Of a DNA stretch of 64,000 nucleotides, positions 8,123-16,943 are shown piece by piece. Origin of the DNA: Gammaproteobacteria bacterium (GTDB taxonomy: Bacteria > Pseudomonadota > Gammaproteobacteria > SZUA-140); contig JADJQS010000006.1 of the NCBI GenBank assembly GCA_016712635.1, positions 248,001 to 312,000 on the forward strand, given 5' to 3'. The translations under genes and the position numbers were made by a program. How positions within the stretch are numbered: the stretch's first letter is position 1; each line of letters opens with the position of its first letter. The notes under the pieces were generated by a model. The model made no database searches. It was not told the origin of the DNA and saw only the letters and a list, made by a program, of their open reading frames with translations.

Positions 8123-10742
8123 CGAGATGCCTGATGAGGGAATCGCGCAGCGCATCGAGCTGCGCCTGGCCATTCAGCGGCCTGTTGCTCTTGTCGGTGA
8201 CGAAGAAAACGTCCTCGACGCGTTCACCGAAGGTCGCGATCTTGGCGTTCTGCAGCCGGACGCCGCACTCCACGAAGGCCTGGCCCACGCGCGCGAGCAG
8301 GCCGGGCCGGTCGACGGTGGTGAGTTCCGCGATGGTGTAGCGGTGATGCGCATCCTCGCTGAACACCACCTGCGTGGGTATGGAGAAGTGGCGCAACTGG
8401 CGCGCCGGCCGGCGCGAGGTGCGCGCGGCGCGGATGTCGCCGCGGGAGATGCGCGTGCGGATGGTGTCGGCGATCTCGCGGATGCGGTGCGGATCCCGGA
8501 TCGTGCCGCCGTTCTCGTCGAGTACGATATAGGTGTCGAGCGTGTAACCGCTGCGCGTGGTGATGACGCGCGCGTTGAGGACGTTCAGTCCGAGCTGGTC
8601 GAGGGCGCTCGTGGTCATGGCAAAGAGATGGTCCTGGTCGCGGGCATAGATGAAGATTTCGGTGCCGCCGCGGCCGGTCTCCTCGCGCACGCGGATCAGG
8701 GGCAGGTCCTCCGGGCGGCCGGCGAGGATCAGGCGCATCTGCCAGGCGATCTCGTCGGGTGAGTGGCGCAGGAAATATTCCTCGTCGAGCTCGCTCCAGA
8801 CCGTAATGATGCGCTCCGCATCGGCGACCGCCAGCAGCGCGAGGGCGGCGGTGCGGGTCTCCGCGATGCGCTCGTCCTTGTCGACGGGAGAATCCAGTCC
8901 GCGTCCCAGGATGCTGCGCGTCGAGCTGTAGAGGTCGATCAGCAGGGCGTCCTTCCAGCCGTTCCACAGCGTCGGGTTCGTGCCGCGGATATCCGCCACG
9001 GTGAGCAGGTAGAGGTACTCGAGCCGGGCCGTATCGCCCACCTTGCGCGCGAACTCGGCGATCACGTCCGGATCGCTGATGTCCTTGTGCTGGGCGGTGC
9101 TCGACATGATCAGGTGGTTGCGCACCAGCCAGGAAACCAGGTGGGCGTCGTAGTCACTCAGGCCGTGATGGCGGCAGAAGGCGAAGGCGTCCGCGGCGCC
9201 GAGTTCGGAGTGATCGCCGCCGCGCCCCTTGGCGATGTCGTGGAACAGCGCGCCGAGGTAAAGCAGCTCCGGCTTCGGGATGCGCTTCATGATGCGGCTG
9301 CAGAGCGGAAACTCCTGCTCGTAGGCCGGCACCGTGAAGCGGCGCAGGTTGCGCAGCACGTGCAGGGTGTGGTCGTCGACCGTGTACACGTGGAACAGGT
9401 CATACTGCATCTGACCGACGATTGTGCCGAAGGCCGGGAAGTAGGCCGCCAGTATCCCGTAGCGGTTCATGCGGCGCAGCTCGTGGGTGACGCCGCTCGG
9501 CTGGCGCAGGATCTCCATGAACAGGCTGCGGCAGCGCAGGTCGTTGCGGAAGCGGTCGTCGACGAGGTGGCGGTGGTCGCGGATCAGCCGGATGGTGGCC
9601 GCGCGCACGCCCTTGAGGGTGCGGTCCTGTTCCAGCAGGAGGAAGATCTCCAGCAGCGCGAACGGATAGCGCCTGAACACACCCGTGTCAGCGACCTCGA
9701 TGAAACCGTTGCAGGACTGGAACCGCTTGTTGATCCTGACGATCTCCACCGGAGCGTCGGCGTGCAGGATGACTTCCTGGAACAGCTGCAGCAGCATCTC
9801 GTTGAGCCGGCTCAGCTCGGTGATGGCGCGGTAGTAGTCCTTCATGAAATTTTCGACCGCAAGGCGATGGTCGTCCTGGTAGCCGAACTGCGCGGCCAGG
9901 GTGCGCTGGTAATCGAACAGCAGGCGGTTCTCGTTGCGTCCGGTCAGGAGGTGCAGGGCGTAGCGCACCTTCCAGAGGAACTCCCGGCCCTGGGCGAGGT
10001 CGGCGTACTCGCGCTGGGTGAGAAAGTCGCGCGCGACCAGGTCGCGCAGCGTGCCGGTCCTGAAGTGGCGTTTCGCCACCCAGGCGATGGTCTGGATGTC
10101 GCGCAGGCCGCCCGGTCCCTCTTTCACGTTCGGCTCGAGGTTGTAGGCCGTGTCGTGGTATTTGCGGTGGCGGGCGAGCTGCTCGCGCCACTTGGCCTCG
10201 AAAAACGCGCGCGTCGGCCAGACATGCTCCGGCCCGGTCCGGGCGCACATCGTCTGGAACAGCGCATCGTCCCCGGCGAGCAGGCGCGCCTCCATCAGGT
10301 TGGTGGCGACGCCGACATCCTGGCCGGCCTCCTCGACGCATTGCTGCACGGTGCGCACGCTGTGCCCGACCTCGAGGCCGATGTCCCACAGGAAGGCGAG
10401 AAATTTCTCCAGGCTGCCCTGGCGTGCGGCCTGCGCGTCCGGCTCGAGCAGGATCAGCAGGTCGATGTCGGAATTCGGATGCAGTTCATGGCGGCCGTAA
10501 CCGCCGACCGCGACCAGCGCGATGCCGCCGCCCTGCGGCGGGATGAAGCGGTGCCAGGCGCGCAGCAGCAGTTCGTCCACGAACCATACCCGCTGGCGCA
10601 CCAGGTCGGTGACCGGGACGCCCTTGGCGAAGCGCTCCGCCAGCGCCTGGTCGACGGACTGGAGCGTATGGCGGAACAGCTCCAGCGGCGTCGTGGTGCT
10701 CGCCAGAGCGCGGTCGAAGGAACCGCTGAAGAAGAGCTGCAT
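8112..10742 (-). CDS. glnD: bifunctional [protein-PII] uridylyltransferase/uridylyl-removing enzyme
   Basis: An 876-residue nitrogen sensor that uridylylates PII when glutamine is low and deuridylylates it when glutamine is high. Domains: nucleotidyltransferase with GGYGRHELHPNSDIDLL (about 80-96), the GlnD/GlnE helical region, an HD domain with HDIAKGRGGDHS (about 497), and two C-terminal ACT domains (about 680-760 and 790-870). The frame is open for 60 further codons upstream, but that part lies mostly inside map and is of shadow-like composition. I therefore take the ATG at 10742; a GTG at 10757 is an alternative. It lies downstream of map, as in many gammaproteobacteria. Confidence 0.93.
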   Translation of the reverse strand: MQLFFSGSFDRALASTTTPLELFRHTLQSVDQALAERFAKGVPVTDLVRQRVWFVDELLLRAWHRFIPPQGGGIALVAVGGYGRHELHPNSDIDLLILLEPDAQAARQGSLEKFLAFLWDIGLEVGHSVRTVQQCVEEAGQDVGVATNLMEARLLAGDDALFQTMCARTGPEHVWPTRAFFEAKWREQLARHRKYHDTAYNLEPNVKEGPGGLRDIQTIAWVAKRHFRTGTLRDLVARDFLTQREYADLAQGREFLWKVRYALHLLTGRNENRLLFDYQRTLAAQFGYQDDHRLAVENFMKDYYRAITELSRLNEMLLQLFQEVILHADAPVEIVRINKRFQSCNGFIEVADTGVFRRYPFALLEIFLLLEQDRTLKGVRAATIRLIRDHRHLVDDRFRNDLRCRSLFMEILRQPSGVTHELRRMNRYGILAAYFPAFGTIVGQMQYDLFHVYTVDDHTLHVLRNLRRFTVPAYEQEFPLCSRIMKRIPKPELLYLGALFHDIAKGRGGDHSELGAADAFAFCRHHGLSDYDAHLVSWLVRNHLIMSSTAQHKDISDPDVIAEFARKVGDTARLEYLYLLTVADIRGTNPTLWNGWKDALLIDLYSSTRSILGRGLDSPVDKDERIAETRTAALALLAVADAERIITVWSELDEEYFLRHSPDEIAWQMRLILAGRPEDLPLIRVREETGRGGTEIFIYARDQDHLFAMTTSALDQLGLNVLNARVITTRSGYTLDTYIVLDENGGTIRDPHRIREIADTIRTRISRGDIRAARTSRRPARQLRHFSIPTQVVFSEDAHHRYTIAELTTVDRPGLLARVGQAFVECGVRLQNAKIATFGERVEDVFFVTDKSNRPLNGQAQLDALRDSLIRHLDEK

Positions 10743-10810
10743 GTCGGTGAGGGGCACGGCGGATGTCCGGTTCAGGGATGTGCTGCGACGGGAAGCGCGG
10801 CGGCTGCGCT

Positions 10811-11578
10811 TCAGAGCGGATCGTCGGGCAGGCGGGTCAGTACCTCGTGGCCGTTTCCGGTGACGAGGATGGTGTGTTCCCACTGCGCCGAAAGGCTGCG
10901 GTCCTTGGTGACCACCGTCCACTGGTCCGGCAGCAGCTTCACGTGGCGCTTGCCGGCGTTCACCATCGGTTCGATGGTGAAGGTCATGCCGGGCTCGAGT
11001 GCAAGCCCGGTGCCGGGCATGCCGTAGTGCAGCACCTGCGGCTCCTCATGAAAGTTGCGCCCGATGCCGTGGCCGCAGTATTCGCGAACCACCGACATGT
11101 TGTTCGCTTCGGCGTGATGCTGGATCGCGAAGCCGATGTCGCCCAGGCGCACGCCCGGCCGGACCATCTCGATGCCGATGCACAGGCATTCGTAGCTGAT
11201 CTGGGTGACGCGCCGCGCGATGATCGACGGTTCGCCGACGAAGAACATCTTGCTGGTGTCGCCGTGATAGCCGTCCTTCAGCACGGTGATGTCGATGTTC
11301 ACGATATCGCCGCCCTTGAGCACCTTGTTGCCGGGGATGCCGTGGCAGACCTGGTGGTTGATCGAGGTGCAGATCGACTTGGGGAAGCCGTGATAATTCA
11401 GCGGCGCCGGGATCGCGTCCTGCACGCGCGTGATGTAATCGTGGCAGATGTCGTCGAGCCGTACCGTGGTGACGCCGGGAATGACGTGGGGGCGGATCAT
11501 GCGCAGCACCTCGGCCGCGAGGCGGCCGGCGGTGCGCATCTTGTCGATCTCTTCCGCGGTCTTGATGTGGATGCTCAT
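10811..11578 (-). CDS. map: methionine aminopeptidase type I
   Basis: A 255-residue enzyme that removes the initiator methionine from nascent proteins. Type I features are visible: the short N-terminal start (SIHIKTAEEIDKMRTAGRLA) and the five metal ligands in the usual order, with NIDITVLKDGYHGDTSKMF (two Asp), GHGIGRNFHEEP (His) and MTFTIEPM (Glu), plus a terminal Glu in QWEHTILV. It is divergent from rpsB and upstream of glnD, the classical gammaproteobacterial arrangement. Confidence 0.96.
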   Translation of the reverse strand: MSIHIKTAEEIDKMRTAGRLAAEVLRMIRPHVIPGVTTVRLDDICHDYITRVQDAIPAPLNYHGFPKSICTSINHQVCHGIPGNKVLKGGDIVNIDITVLKDGYHGDTSKMFFVGEPSIIARRVTQISYECLCIGIEMVRPGVRLGDIGFAIQHHAEANNMSVVREYCGHGIGRNFHEEPQVLHYGMPGTGLALEPGMTFTIEPMVNAGKRHVKLLPDQWTVVTKDRSLSAQWEHTILVTGNGHEVLTRLPDDPL

Positions 11579-11804
11579 GTTCGCGTGCTCATGTCCCGGC
11601 CCGCGGCCCGGACGGAGGCCGACCGCTCCCGGCGCACCGCGCGGGTGGTTGACTGCGGGGGTGGGAATTGGCCGCGCGCCGGCCGCCGACGATTTGGTAC
11701 ATGACTGTTATACCTGAAGATTCTTCCATGCCTACGGATAGTACAGTGGATCAGGACAAATTTACAGCGCCGCGATGCGGCCCGGTCCCGCATCCACGCC
11801 GGAT

Positions 11805-11833
11805 TTGTACTGTCCCCCGGTATGTGGTATAAA
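11805..11833 (+). promoter_or_regulatory. sigma-70 promoter of rpsB-tsf
   Basis: TTGTAC (11805-11810) and TATAAA (11828-11833) are separated by 17 bases, a near-ideal housekeeping promoter. The predicted start near 11840 gives a leader of about 208 bases. Confidence 0.7.
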
Positions 11834-11839
11834 ACGCGC

Positions 11840-12048
11840 GCAACATACTATATATAAAGTACATTTCAGTGCGTATAATTCGGGGCTTTCGCGCTCCCGG
11901 TCCGCGCAGGCGGAACCCGGGGCGATACGCCGCAGATTGTCCAGGCTGAATTTCACACACATGCCACGCACATGTATCTGGGTGCCCGCGCAGCGGGTGG
12001 ATACGTGGGGTATGTGGAGGATTAACCCATAATAGGAGTGTAGTTACC
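11840..12048 (+). ncRNA. rpsB 5' leader, possible S2-binding autoregulatory RNA
   Basis: In gammaproteobacteria the rpsB leader is a structured element (Rfam t44 / S2 leader) through which S2 represses rpsB-tsf. The position and length of this leader fit. It was not possible to fold it here, so the call rests on location and known biology. The end of the leader carries TAGGAG ahead of the start codon. Confidence 0.4.
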
Positions 12049-13008
12049 ATGGCAAACGTCACCATGCGCCAGATGCTTGAGGCTGGCGTGCATTTCGGCC
12101 ACCAGGGCCGGTACTGGAACCCCAAGATGGCACCGTACATCTACGGGGAACGCAGCAAGATCCACATCATCAATCTCGAGCATACCCTGCCGCTGTTCAA
12201 TGACGCGATGAACTTCGTCGGCAGTCTTGCGGCCAATCGCGGCAAGATCCTGTTCGTCGGCACCAAGCGCGCCGCGCGCGACACCATCCAGGAAGAGGCG
12301 GTGCGCTGCGGCATGCCGTACGTGAACCAGCGCTGGATGGGCGGCATGCTGACCAATTTCAAGACCGTCAAGCAGTCGATCAAGCGCCTGAAGGATCTCG
12401 AGGCGCTGTTCGAGGAAGGTGGCGGGCACGAGCGCATCAACAAGAAGGAAGGCCTGAACCGCCGGCGCGAGCTGGACAAGCTCGAGCGCAGCCTGGGCGG
12501 CATCAAGGACATGGCCGGACTTCCCGACGCCTTGTTCGTCATCGACGTCGGGCATGAAAAGATCGCCGTCAGCGAGGCCGTCAAGCTCGGCATCCCGGTG
12601 GTTGCGGTGGTCGATACCAACGGCAGCCCGATCGGGGTGGATTACGTGATTCCGGGCAACGACGACGCCATCCGCGCCATCAAGATCTACCTCGGTTCGG
12701 CTTCCGCCGCGATCCTCGAAGGACGCTCCGCCGCCCTGCAGATGCAGGGTGAGGCCGATGAGTTCGTCGAGGTGGACGAGAGCGGCGCGCCGCAGGCGAA
12801 GGCGCCGGGCAAGAAGGCCGTCGCCAGAAAGGTCGCCGTCAAGCGGAAGGGCGCGACCAAGGATGCCGCCGAAGGCGGTGCTGCCGAGGTGACCGTGTCG
12901 GCGCCCAAGGCGCGCGTGCGCAAGAAGAAGGAAGGTGAAGCCGGCGACGGCGACAAGGCCGTGGACGCCGTCGACGAAGATCTGGAACAGCCGGTCGCCG
13001 GGGTCTGA
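12049..13008 (+). CDS. rpsB: 30S ribosomal protein S2 with extended basic tail
   Basis: A 319-residue protein against about 240 in E. coli. Residues 1 to about 235 are canonical S2: MRQMLEAGVHFGHQ, WNPKMAPYIYGER, RWMGGMLTNFKT, SLGGIKDMAGLPDALFVID and IPGNDDAIRAIKIYL. The remaining roughly 85 residues are a low-complexity, Lys/Ala/Glu-rich extension (KKAVARKVAVKRKGATK ... RVRKKKEGE). It heads the rpsB-tsf unit. The start codon is preceded by TAGGAG at suitable spacing. Confidence 0.97.
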   Translation: MANVTMRQMLEAGVHFGHQGRYWNPKMAPYIYGERSKIHIINLEHTLPLFNDAMNFVGSLAANRGKILFVGTKRAARDTIQEEAVRCGMPYVNQRWMGGMLTNFKTVKQSIKRLKDLEALFEEGGGHERINKKEGLNRRRELDKLERSLGGIKDMAGLPDALFVIDVGHEKIAVSEAVKLGIPVVAVVDTNGSPIGVDYVIPGNDDAIRAIKIYLGSASAAILEGRSAALQMQGEADEFVEVDESGAPQAKAPGKKAVARKVAVKRKGATKDAAEGGAAEVTVSAPKARVRKKKEGEAGDGDKAVDAVDEDLEQPVAGV

Positions 13009-13049
13009 GCGGATCGATCGCACGGTCAACAGATATACGAGGTTTGAAG

Positions 13050-13937
13050 ATGGAAATCACAGCAGCACTGGTTAAGGACCTGCGCGAGCGCACCGGCTCC
13101 GGACTGATGGAATGCAAAAAGGCCCTGGTCGAGACCCGGGGCGACGTCGAGGCCGCCATCGACCTGATGCGCAAGCAGGGTCTGGTCAAGGCCGGCAAGA
13201 AGGCCGGCCGTATCGCGGCTGACGGGCGCATCGTCATGCAGGTGGCCGCCGACGGTCGCTCGGGCGCCATGCTCGAAGTCAACAGCGAGACGGATTTCGT
13301 GGCGAAGGGTGACGATTTCAACGCCTTCGCCGAGCAGGCGCTGAAGCGCGCCGTGGCTGCGAACATGCAGGATGTCGATCAGCTGCTTGCCCTGCCGATC
13401 GACGCGGGCAAGGACACCACGATCGACACCGCGCGCAAGGAACTGATCATGAAGATCGGCGAGAACATCAACCTGCGCCGCATTGTGCAGTTCAGGCCGG
13501 AAAGCGGCATCGTCGGTGGTTACATGCACGGCATGCGCATCGGCGTGCTGGTCGAGCTGCAGGGCGGCGACGCCGCGCTGGCAAAGGACATCGCCATGCA
13601 CATCGCGGCCAGCCGTCCGGTCGCGGTCTCCGAGCAGGACGTGTCGGCGGATGTCATCGCCAAGGAAAAGGAGATCTTCAGCGCGCAGGCCGCCGAGAGC
13701 GGCAAGCCGGCGGAGATCATCGAAAAGATGGTGCAGGGGCGCATCAAGAAATTCCTTGCCGAGGTCACCCTGCTGGGGCAACCCTTCGTGAAGGACCCCG
13801 AGACCACCGTGGCCAAGCTGCTCGACAAGGCAAAGGCGCGCGTGATCCGGTTCCAGCGTTACGAGGTGGGCGAGGGCATCGAGAAGGCCGCCACCGATTT
13901 CGCCGCCGAAGTGATGGCCCAGGTCCGCGGAGGCTGA
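13050..13937 (+). CDS. tsf: elongation factor Ts
   Basis: A 295-residue guanine-nucleotide exchange factor for EF-Tu. The N-terminal UBA-like part (LVKDLRERTGSGLMECKKAL) and the TDFVAK motif, which contacts EF-Tu, are intact. I use the ATG at 13050; an in-frame TTG two codons upstream is less likely. It lies 41 bases after rpsB, in the same transcription unit. Confidence 0.97.
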   Translation: MEITAALVKDLRERTGSGLMECKKALVETRGDVEAAIDLMRKQGLVKAGKKAGRIAADGRIVMQVAADGRSGAMLEVNSETDFVAKGDDFNAFAEQALKRAVAANMQDVDQLLALPIDAGKDTTIDTARKELIMKIGENINLRRIVQFRPESGIVGGYMHGMRIGVLVELQGGDAALAKDIAMHIAASRPVAVSEQDVSADVIAKEKEIFSAQAAESGKPAEIIEKMVQGRIKKFLAEVTLLGQPFVKDPETTVAKLLDKAKARVIRFQRYEVGEGIEKAATDFAAEVMAQVRGG

Positions 13938-13940
13938 CGC

Positions 13941-14672
13941 ATGCAGGCGCGGGCAGGATCCTCGCAGCCGCTGTACCGCCGCATCCTGCTCAAGCTGAGC
14001 GGCGAGGCCCTGATGGGGGAGGACGACTACGGCATCAACACGGCCGTGATCAACCGCATCGCCGTGGAGGTGAAGGACCTGATCGATTACGGCATCCAGG
14101 TGGCGCTGGTGATCGGCGGCGGCAACATCTTCCGCGGCATCCAGCTCGCCAAGGGCGGGCTCGATCGCGTCACCGGTGACCATATGGGCATGCTGGCGAC
14201 TGTCATCAATGCGCTGGCGATCCAGGACGCGCTGGAAAAGCACGGCATGTACGCCCGCGTGATGTCCGCCATCCAGATCCACCAGATCTGCGAGGACTAC
14301 ATCCGGCGCCGCGCCATCCGCCACCTGGAGAAGGGGCGCGTGGTGGTGTTCGCCGCCGGCACCGGAAATCCCTTCTTCACCACCGACTCCGCCGCCAGCC
14401 TGCGCGGCATCGAGGTCGGCGCCAACGCCGTGCTCAAGGCGACCAAGGTCGACGGCGTCTATTCGGCCGACCCCCACAAGCATCCCGATGCCGAATTCTA
14501 TCCCCGTCTGAGCTACGACGACGTGCTGCACCGCAAGCTCGACGTGATGGACGCCACCGCCATCGTCCTGTGCCGCGACAACCGCATGCCGCTGCGCGTC
14601 TTCAACATCAACAAGCCGGGGGCGCTGCGCCGTGTGGTCATGGAAGGGAACGAGGGGACGATCGTCGAATAG
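13941..14672 (+). CDS. pyrH: uridylate kinase
   Basis: A 243-residue hexameric UMP kinase of the amino-acid-kinase fold, making UDP for RNA and cell-wall precursors. Visible motifs: LLKLSGEALMG, VIGGGNIFRG, DHMGMLATVINALA, AAGTGNPFFTTDSAA and KVDGVY.DP. It starts 3 bases after the tsf stop codon, so it is probably cotranscribed. Confidence 0.97.
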   Translation: MQARAGSSQPLYRRILLKLSGEALMGEDDYGINTAVINRIAVEVKDLIDYGIQVALVIGGGNIFRGIQLAKGGLDRVTGDHMGMLATVINALAIQDALEKHGMYARVMSAIQIHQICEDYIRRRAIRHLEKGRVVVFAAGTGNPFFTTDSAASLRGIEVGANAVLKATKVDGVYSADPHKHPDAEFYPRLSYDDVLHRKLDVMDATAIVLCRDNRMPLRVFNINKPGALRRVVMEGNEGTIVE

Positions 14673-14681
14673 GAGCGAAGG

Positions 14682-15239
14682 ATGATCACTGATATCAGGA
14701 AAGACGCGGATTCCCGCATGCGCAAGTCAATCGAGTCGCTCAAGCACGAATTTTCCAAGGTGCGCACCGGGCGTGCGCATACCAGCCTGCTGGACCACAT
14801 CCGCGTGTCGTACTACGGCAACGAAATGCCGCTGAACCAGGTGGCAAACGTCTCCGCGGCCGACGCCCGCATGCTCACCGTGACGCCGTGGGAGAAGGCC
14901 ATGGTGCCCGTGGTGGAGAAGGCCATCATCGCCTCGAACCTTGGATTCAACCCCTCCACCGCCGGGAACGTCATCCGCGTGATGATCCCGCCGCTGACCG
15001 AGGAACGGCGCCGCGATTTCGTCAAGGTGGTGAAGGGCGAGGCCGAGGCCGCGCGCGTCGCCATCCGCAACGTGCGCCGCGACGCCAACGGCGACCTCAA
15101 GGACCTGCTCAAGGAGAAGGACATCAGCGAGGACGAGGAGCGCCGCGGACAGGAGGAGATCCAGGCGCTGACCGACAAGTACGTCGCCGAGGTGGAAAAA
15201 CTGCTGCATGAAAAGGAAGCGGAACTGATGGAGGTGTAA
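14682..15239 (+). CDS. frr: ribosome recycling factor
   Basis: A 185-residue protein that, with EF-G, splits post-termination ribosomes. Family features: RMRKSIESLKHEFSKVRTGRAH at the start, NVSAADARMLTVTPWEKAM, and the helical C-terminal bundle with VRRDANGDLK and ALTDKYVAEVEKLL. AGGAGCGAAGG provides the ribosome site; the gap to pyrH is 9 bases. Confidence 0.97.
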   Translation: MITDIRKDADSRMRKSIESLKHEFSKVRTGRAHTSLLDHIRVSYYGNEMPLNQVANVSAADARMLTVTPWEKAMVPVVEKAIIASNLGFNPSTAGNVIRVMIPPLTEERRRDFVKVVKGEAEAARVAIRNVRRDANGDLKDLLKEKDISEDEERRGQEEIQALTDKYVAEVEKLLHEKEAELMEV

Positions 15240-15304
15240 AACCTCAGCGGCCGCCGTCCAGCATTTCGGAAAGTCCCCGATCAACAGTCCCGGTTTGCAT
15301 CCGC

Positions 15305-16090
15305 ATGGCGTTTTTCTCCAAGAGTTCGCCCCCACTCACCCCGGCCCCGGCGGAACCGTCCGCCGCGCCGCCCGTGCACGTCGCCATCATCATGGACGGC
15401 AACGGCCGCTGGGCCAGGCGGCGCCACATGCCCCGCATCGCCGGGCACCGCGCGGGGGTGGAGGCGGTGCGCACCATCGTCGAGGCCTGCGCCGCAAAGG
15501 GCGTCCGGGTGCTGACACTGTTTGCCTTCAGCAGCGAGAACTGGCGCCGGCCGGAGGCCGAGGTCGACCTGCTGATGGATCTGCTGCTGACCTCGCTGCA
15601 GCGCGAGATAGACAAGCTGCACAGGAACGGCGTGCGCCTCCTGTTCATCGGCGAGCGCTCGGCATTCAAGCCGAAACTGATCGAGATGATGCGTTCGGCC
15701 GAGGAAATGACCGCAACGAACAGCGGGCTGACCCTCGTCATCGCGCTCAACTACGGCGGCCGCTGGGACGTCACCCAGGCGGCGCGGCAGGTCGCGCGGC
15801 GGGTCGAGGCGGGCGAGATCCGGGCCGACGACATCGACACCGGCATGATCGAGGAGAACCTCTGCCTGCGCGGCCTGCCCGAACCGGACCTCTTCATCCG
15901 CACCGGGGGGGAGCAGCGCATCAGCAATTTCCTGCTGTGGCATCTCTCGTATACCGAGCTGTATTTCACCGCGACCCTGTGGCCCGATTTTGACGCGCAG
16001 GCCTTCGATGAGGCGCTGGCCTCGTTCGCATCGCGCCAGCGCCGCTTCGGGCGCACCGGTGACCAGGTAGAGCAGGCCAAGGGTGCTTAA
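15305..16090 (+). CDS. uppS: (2E,6E)-farnesyl-diphosphate-specific ditrans,polycis-undecaprenyl-diphosphate synthase
   Basis: A 261-residue cis-prenyltransferase making the C55 lipid carrier for peptidoglycan and O-antigen. IIMDGNGRWA holds the catalytic Asp (residue 31). FAFSSENWRRP, DLFIRTGGEQRISNFLLWH and YTELYF are also present. The first 23 residues are a Pro/Ala/Ser-rich extension. It overlaps cdsA by 8 bases. Confidence 0.96.
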   Translation: MAFFSKSSPPLTPAPAEPSAAPPVHVAIIMDGNGRWARRRHMPRIAGHRAGVEAVRTIVEACAAKGVRVLTLFAFSSENWRRPEAEVDLLMDLLLTSLQREIDKLHRNGVRLLFIGERSAFKPKLIEMMRSAEEMTATNSGLTLVIALNYGGRWDVTQAARQVARRVEAGEIRADDIDTGMIEENLCLRGLPEPDLFIRTGGEQRISNFLLWHLSYTELYFTATLWPDFDAQAFDEALASFASRQRRFGRTGDQVEQAKGA

Positions 16091-16943
16091 GCAGCGCCTG
16101 CTCACCATCGCGGTACTGCTCCCCCTCTTCGTCTGGTGCGTGCTCGCGCTGCCTACGGAGTACTTCGCGCTGTGCGTCGCGCTGATGGTGCTGATCGGGG
16201 CGTGGGAATGGGCCGGGCTGGTCGGCCTGTCCGGGCGCGGGGAGCGCGCCGCCTACCTCGCGCTCGTGGGCGCCGCCATCGCCGGCGCCGCCTGGCTCGC
16301 CACGGTGCCGCTGCTGCGCCAGTTCGTGCTGGCGGGCGCCGTGATCTGGTGGGCTGTCGCCATGACGTTGATCCGGCGCTACAGCCGGGACCCGGCCGGC
16401 TTTCTGCGTTCCTTCCGGCCGGACCGCCCGCCGGGTTTTCCTCCCCGCTGGCTTTTCGGTATGCTCGGTGTCATCGTGCTGGTGCCGGCCTGGCTCGGTG
16501 TGATCGTCATACATGGCAATGCATTCGCCGGCGGCTACCTTGTGCTGCTGCTGATGCTCGTGGTGTGGGGGGCGGACAGCGGCGCCTACGTCGCGGGGCG
16601 CCTGTGGGGGCGCACCAGGCTCGCGCCGGAGGTCAGTCCCGGAAAAAGCTGGGAAGGGGTCTACGGCGGGCTTGCGACGGCGACCCTGGCGGTGCTGGGC
16701 GCCGGCCTGTGGTTCGGCCTCGACTGGCGCACCCTGGTGTCCCTGACGCTGCTGGGTTTCGTGACGGTGCTGTTTTCCATCATCGGCGATCTGTTTGAGA
16801 GCATGGTCAAACGTCTGGCGGGTGTGAAGGACAGCGGGCGCCTGTTGCCGGGACATGGCGGCATGCTCGACCGCATCGACAGCGTGACCGCGGCCGCGCC
16901 GGTGTTCGCCCTGGGTCTGATCTGGCAGGGAGTGGTGGCATGA
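16083..16943 (+). CDS. cdsA: phosphatidate cytidylyltransferase
   Basis: A 286-residue polytopic inner-membrane enzyme making CDP-diacylglycerol, the precursor of all phospholipids. The GTG start at 16083 lies inside the end of uppS. The CTP-transferase signature is visible near the C-terminus: SVKRLAGVKDSGRLLPGHGG-like (residues about 240-262) followed by DRIDS. It overlaps dxr by 4 bases (ATGA). Confidence 0.95.
   Translation: MLKQRLLTIAVLLPLFVWCVLALPTEYFALCVALMVLIGAWEWAGLVGLSGRGERAAYLALVGAAIAGAAWLATVPLLRQFVLAGAVIWWAVAMTLIRRYSRDPAGFLRSFRPDRPPGFPPRWLFGMLGVIVLVPAWLGVIVIHGNAFAGGYLVLLLMLVVWGADSGAYVAGRLWGRTRLAPEVSPGKSWEGVYGGLATATLAVLGAGLWFGLDWRTLVSLTLLGFVTVLFSIIGDLFESMVKRLAGVKDSGRLLPGHGGMLDRIDSVTAAAPVFALGLIWQGVVA

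Larger units (their letters stand above)
11579..12048. other. 470-base intergenic region between map and rpsB
   Basis: This divergent control region contains a good sigma-70 promoter for rpsB (11805-11833), an AT-rich stretch with a second possible -10 element (TATAAT at 11874), and a roughly 210-base untranslated leader. The map promoter must lie in the left part, but I cannot assign it convincingly. Confidence 0.6.
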
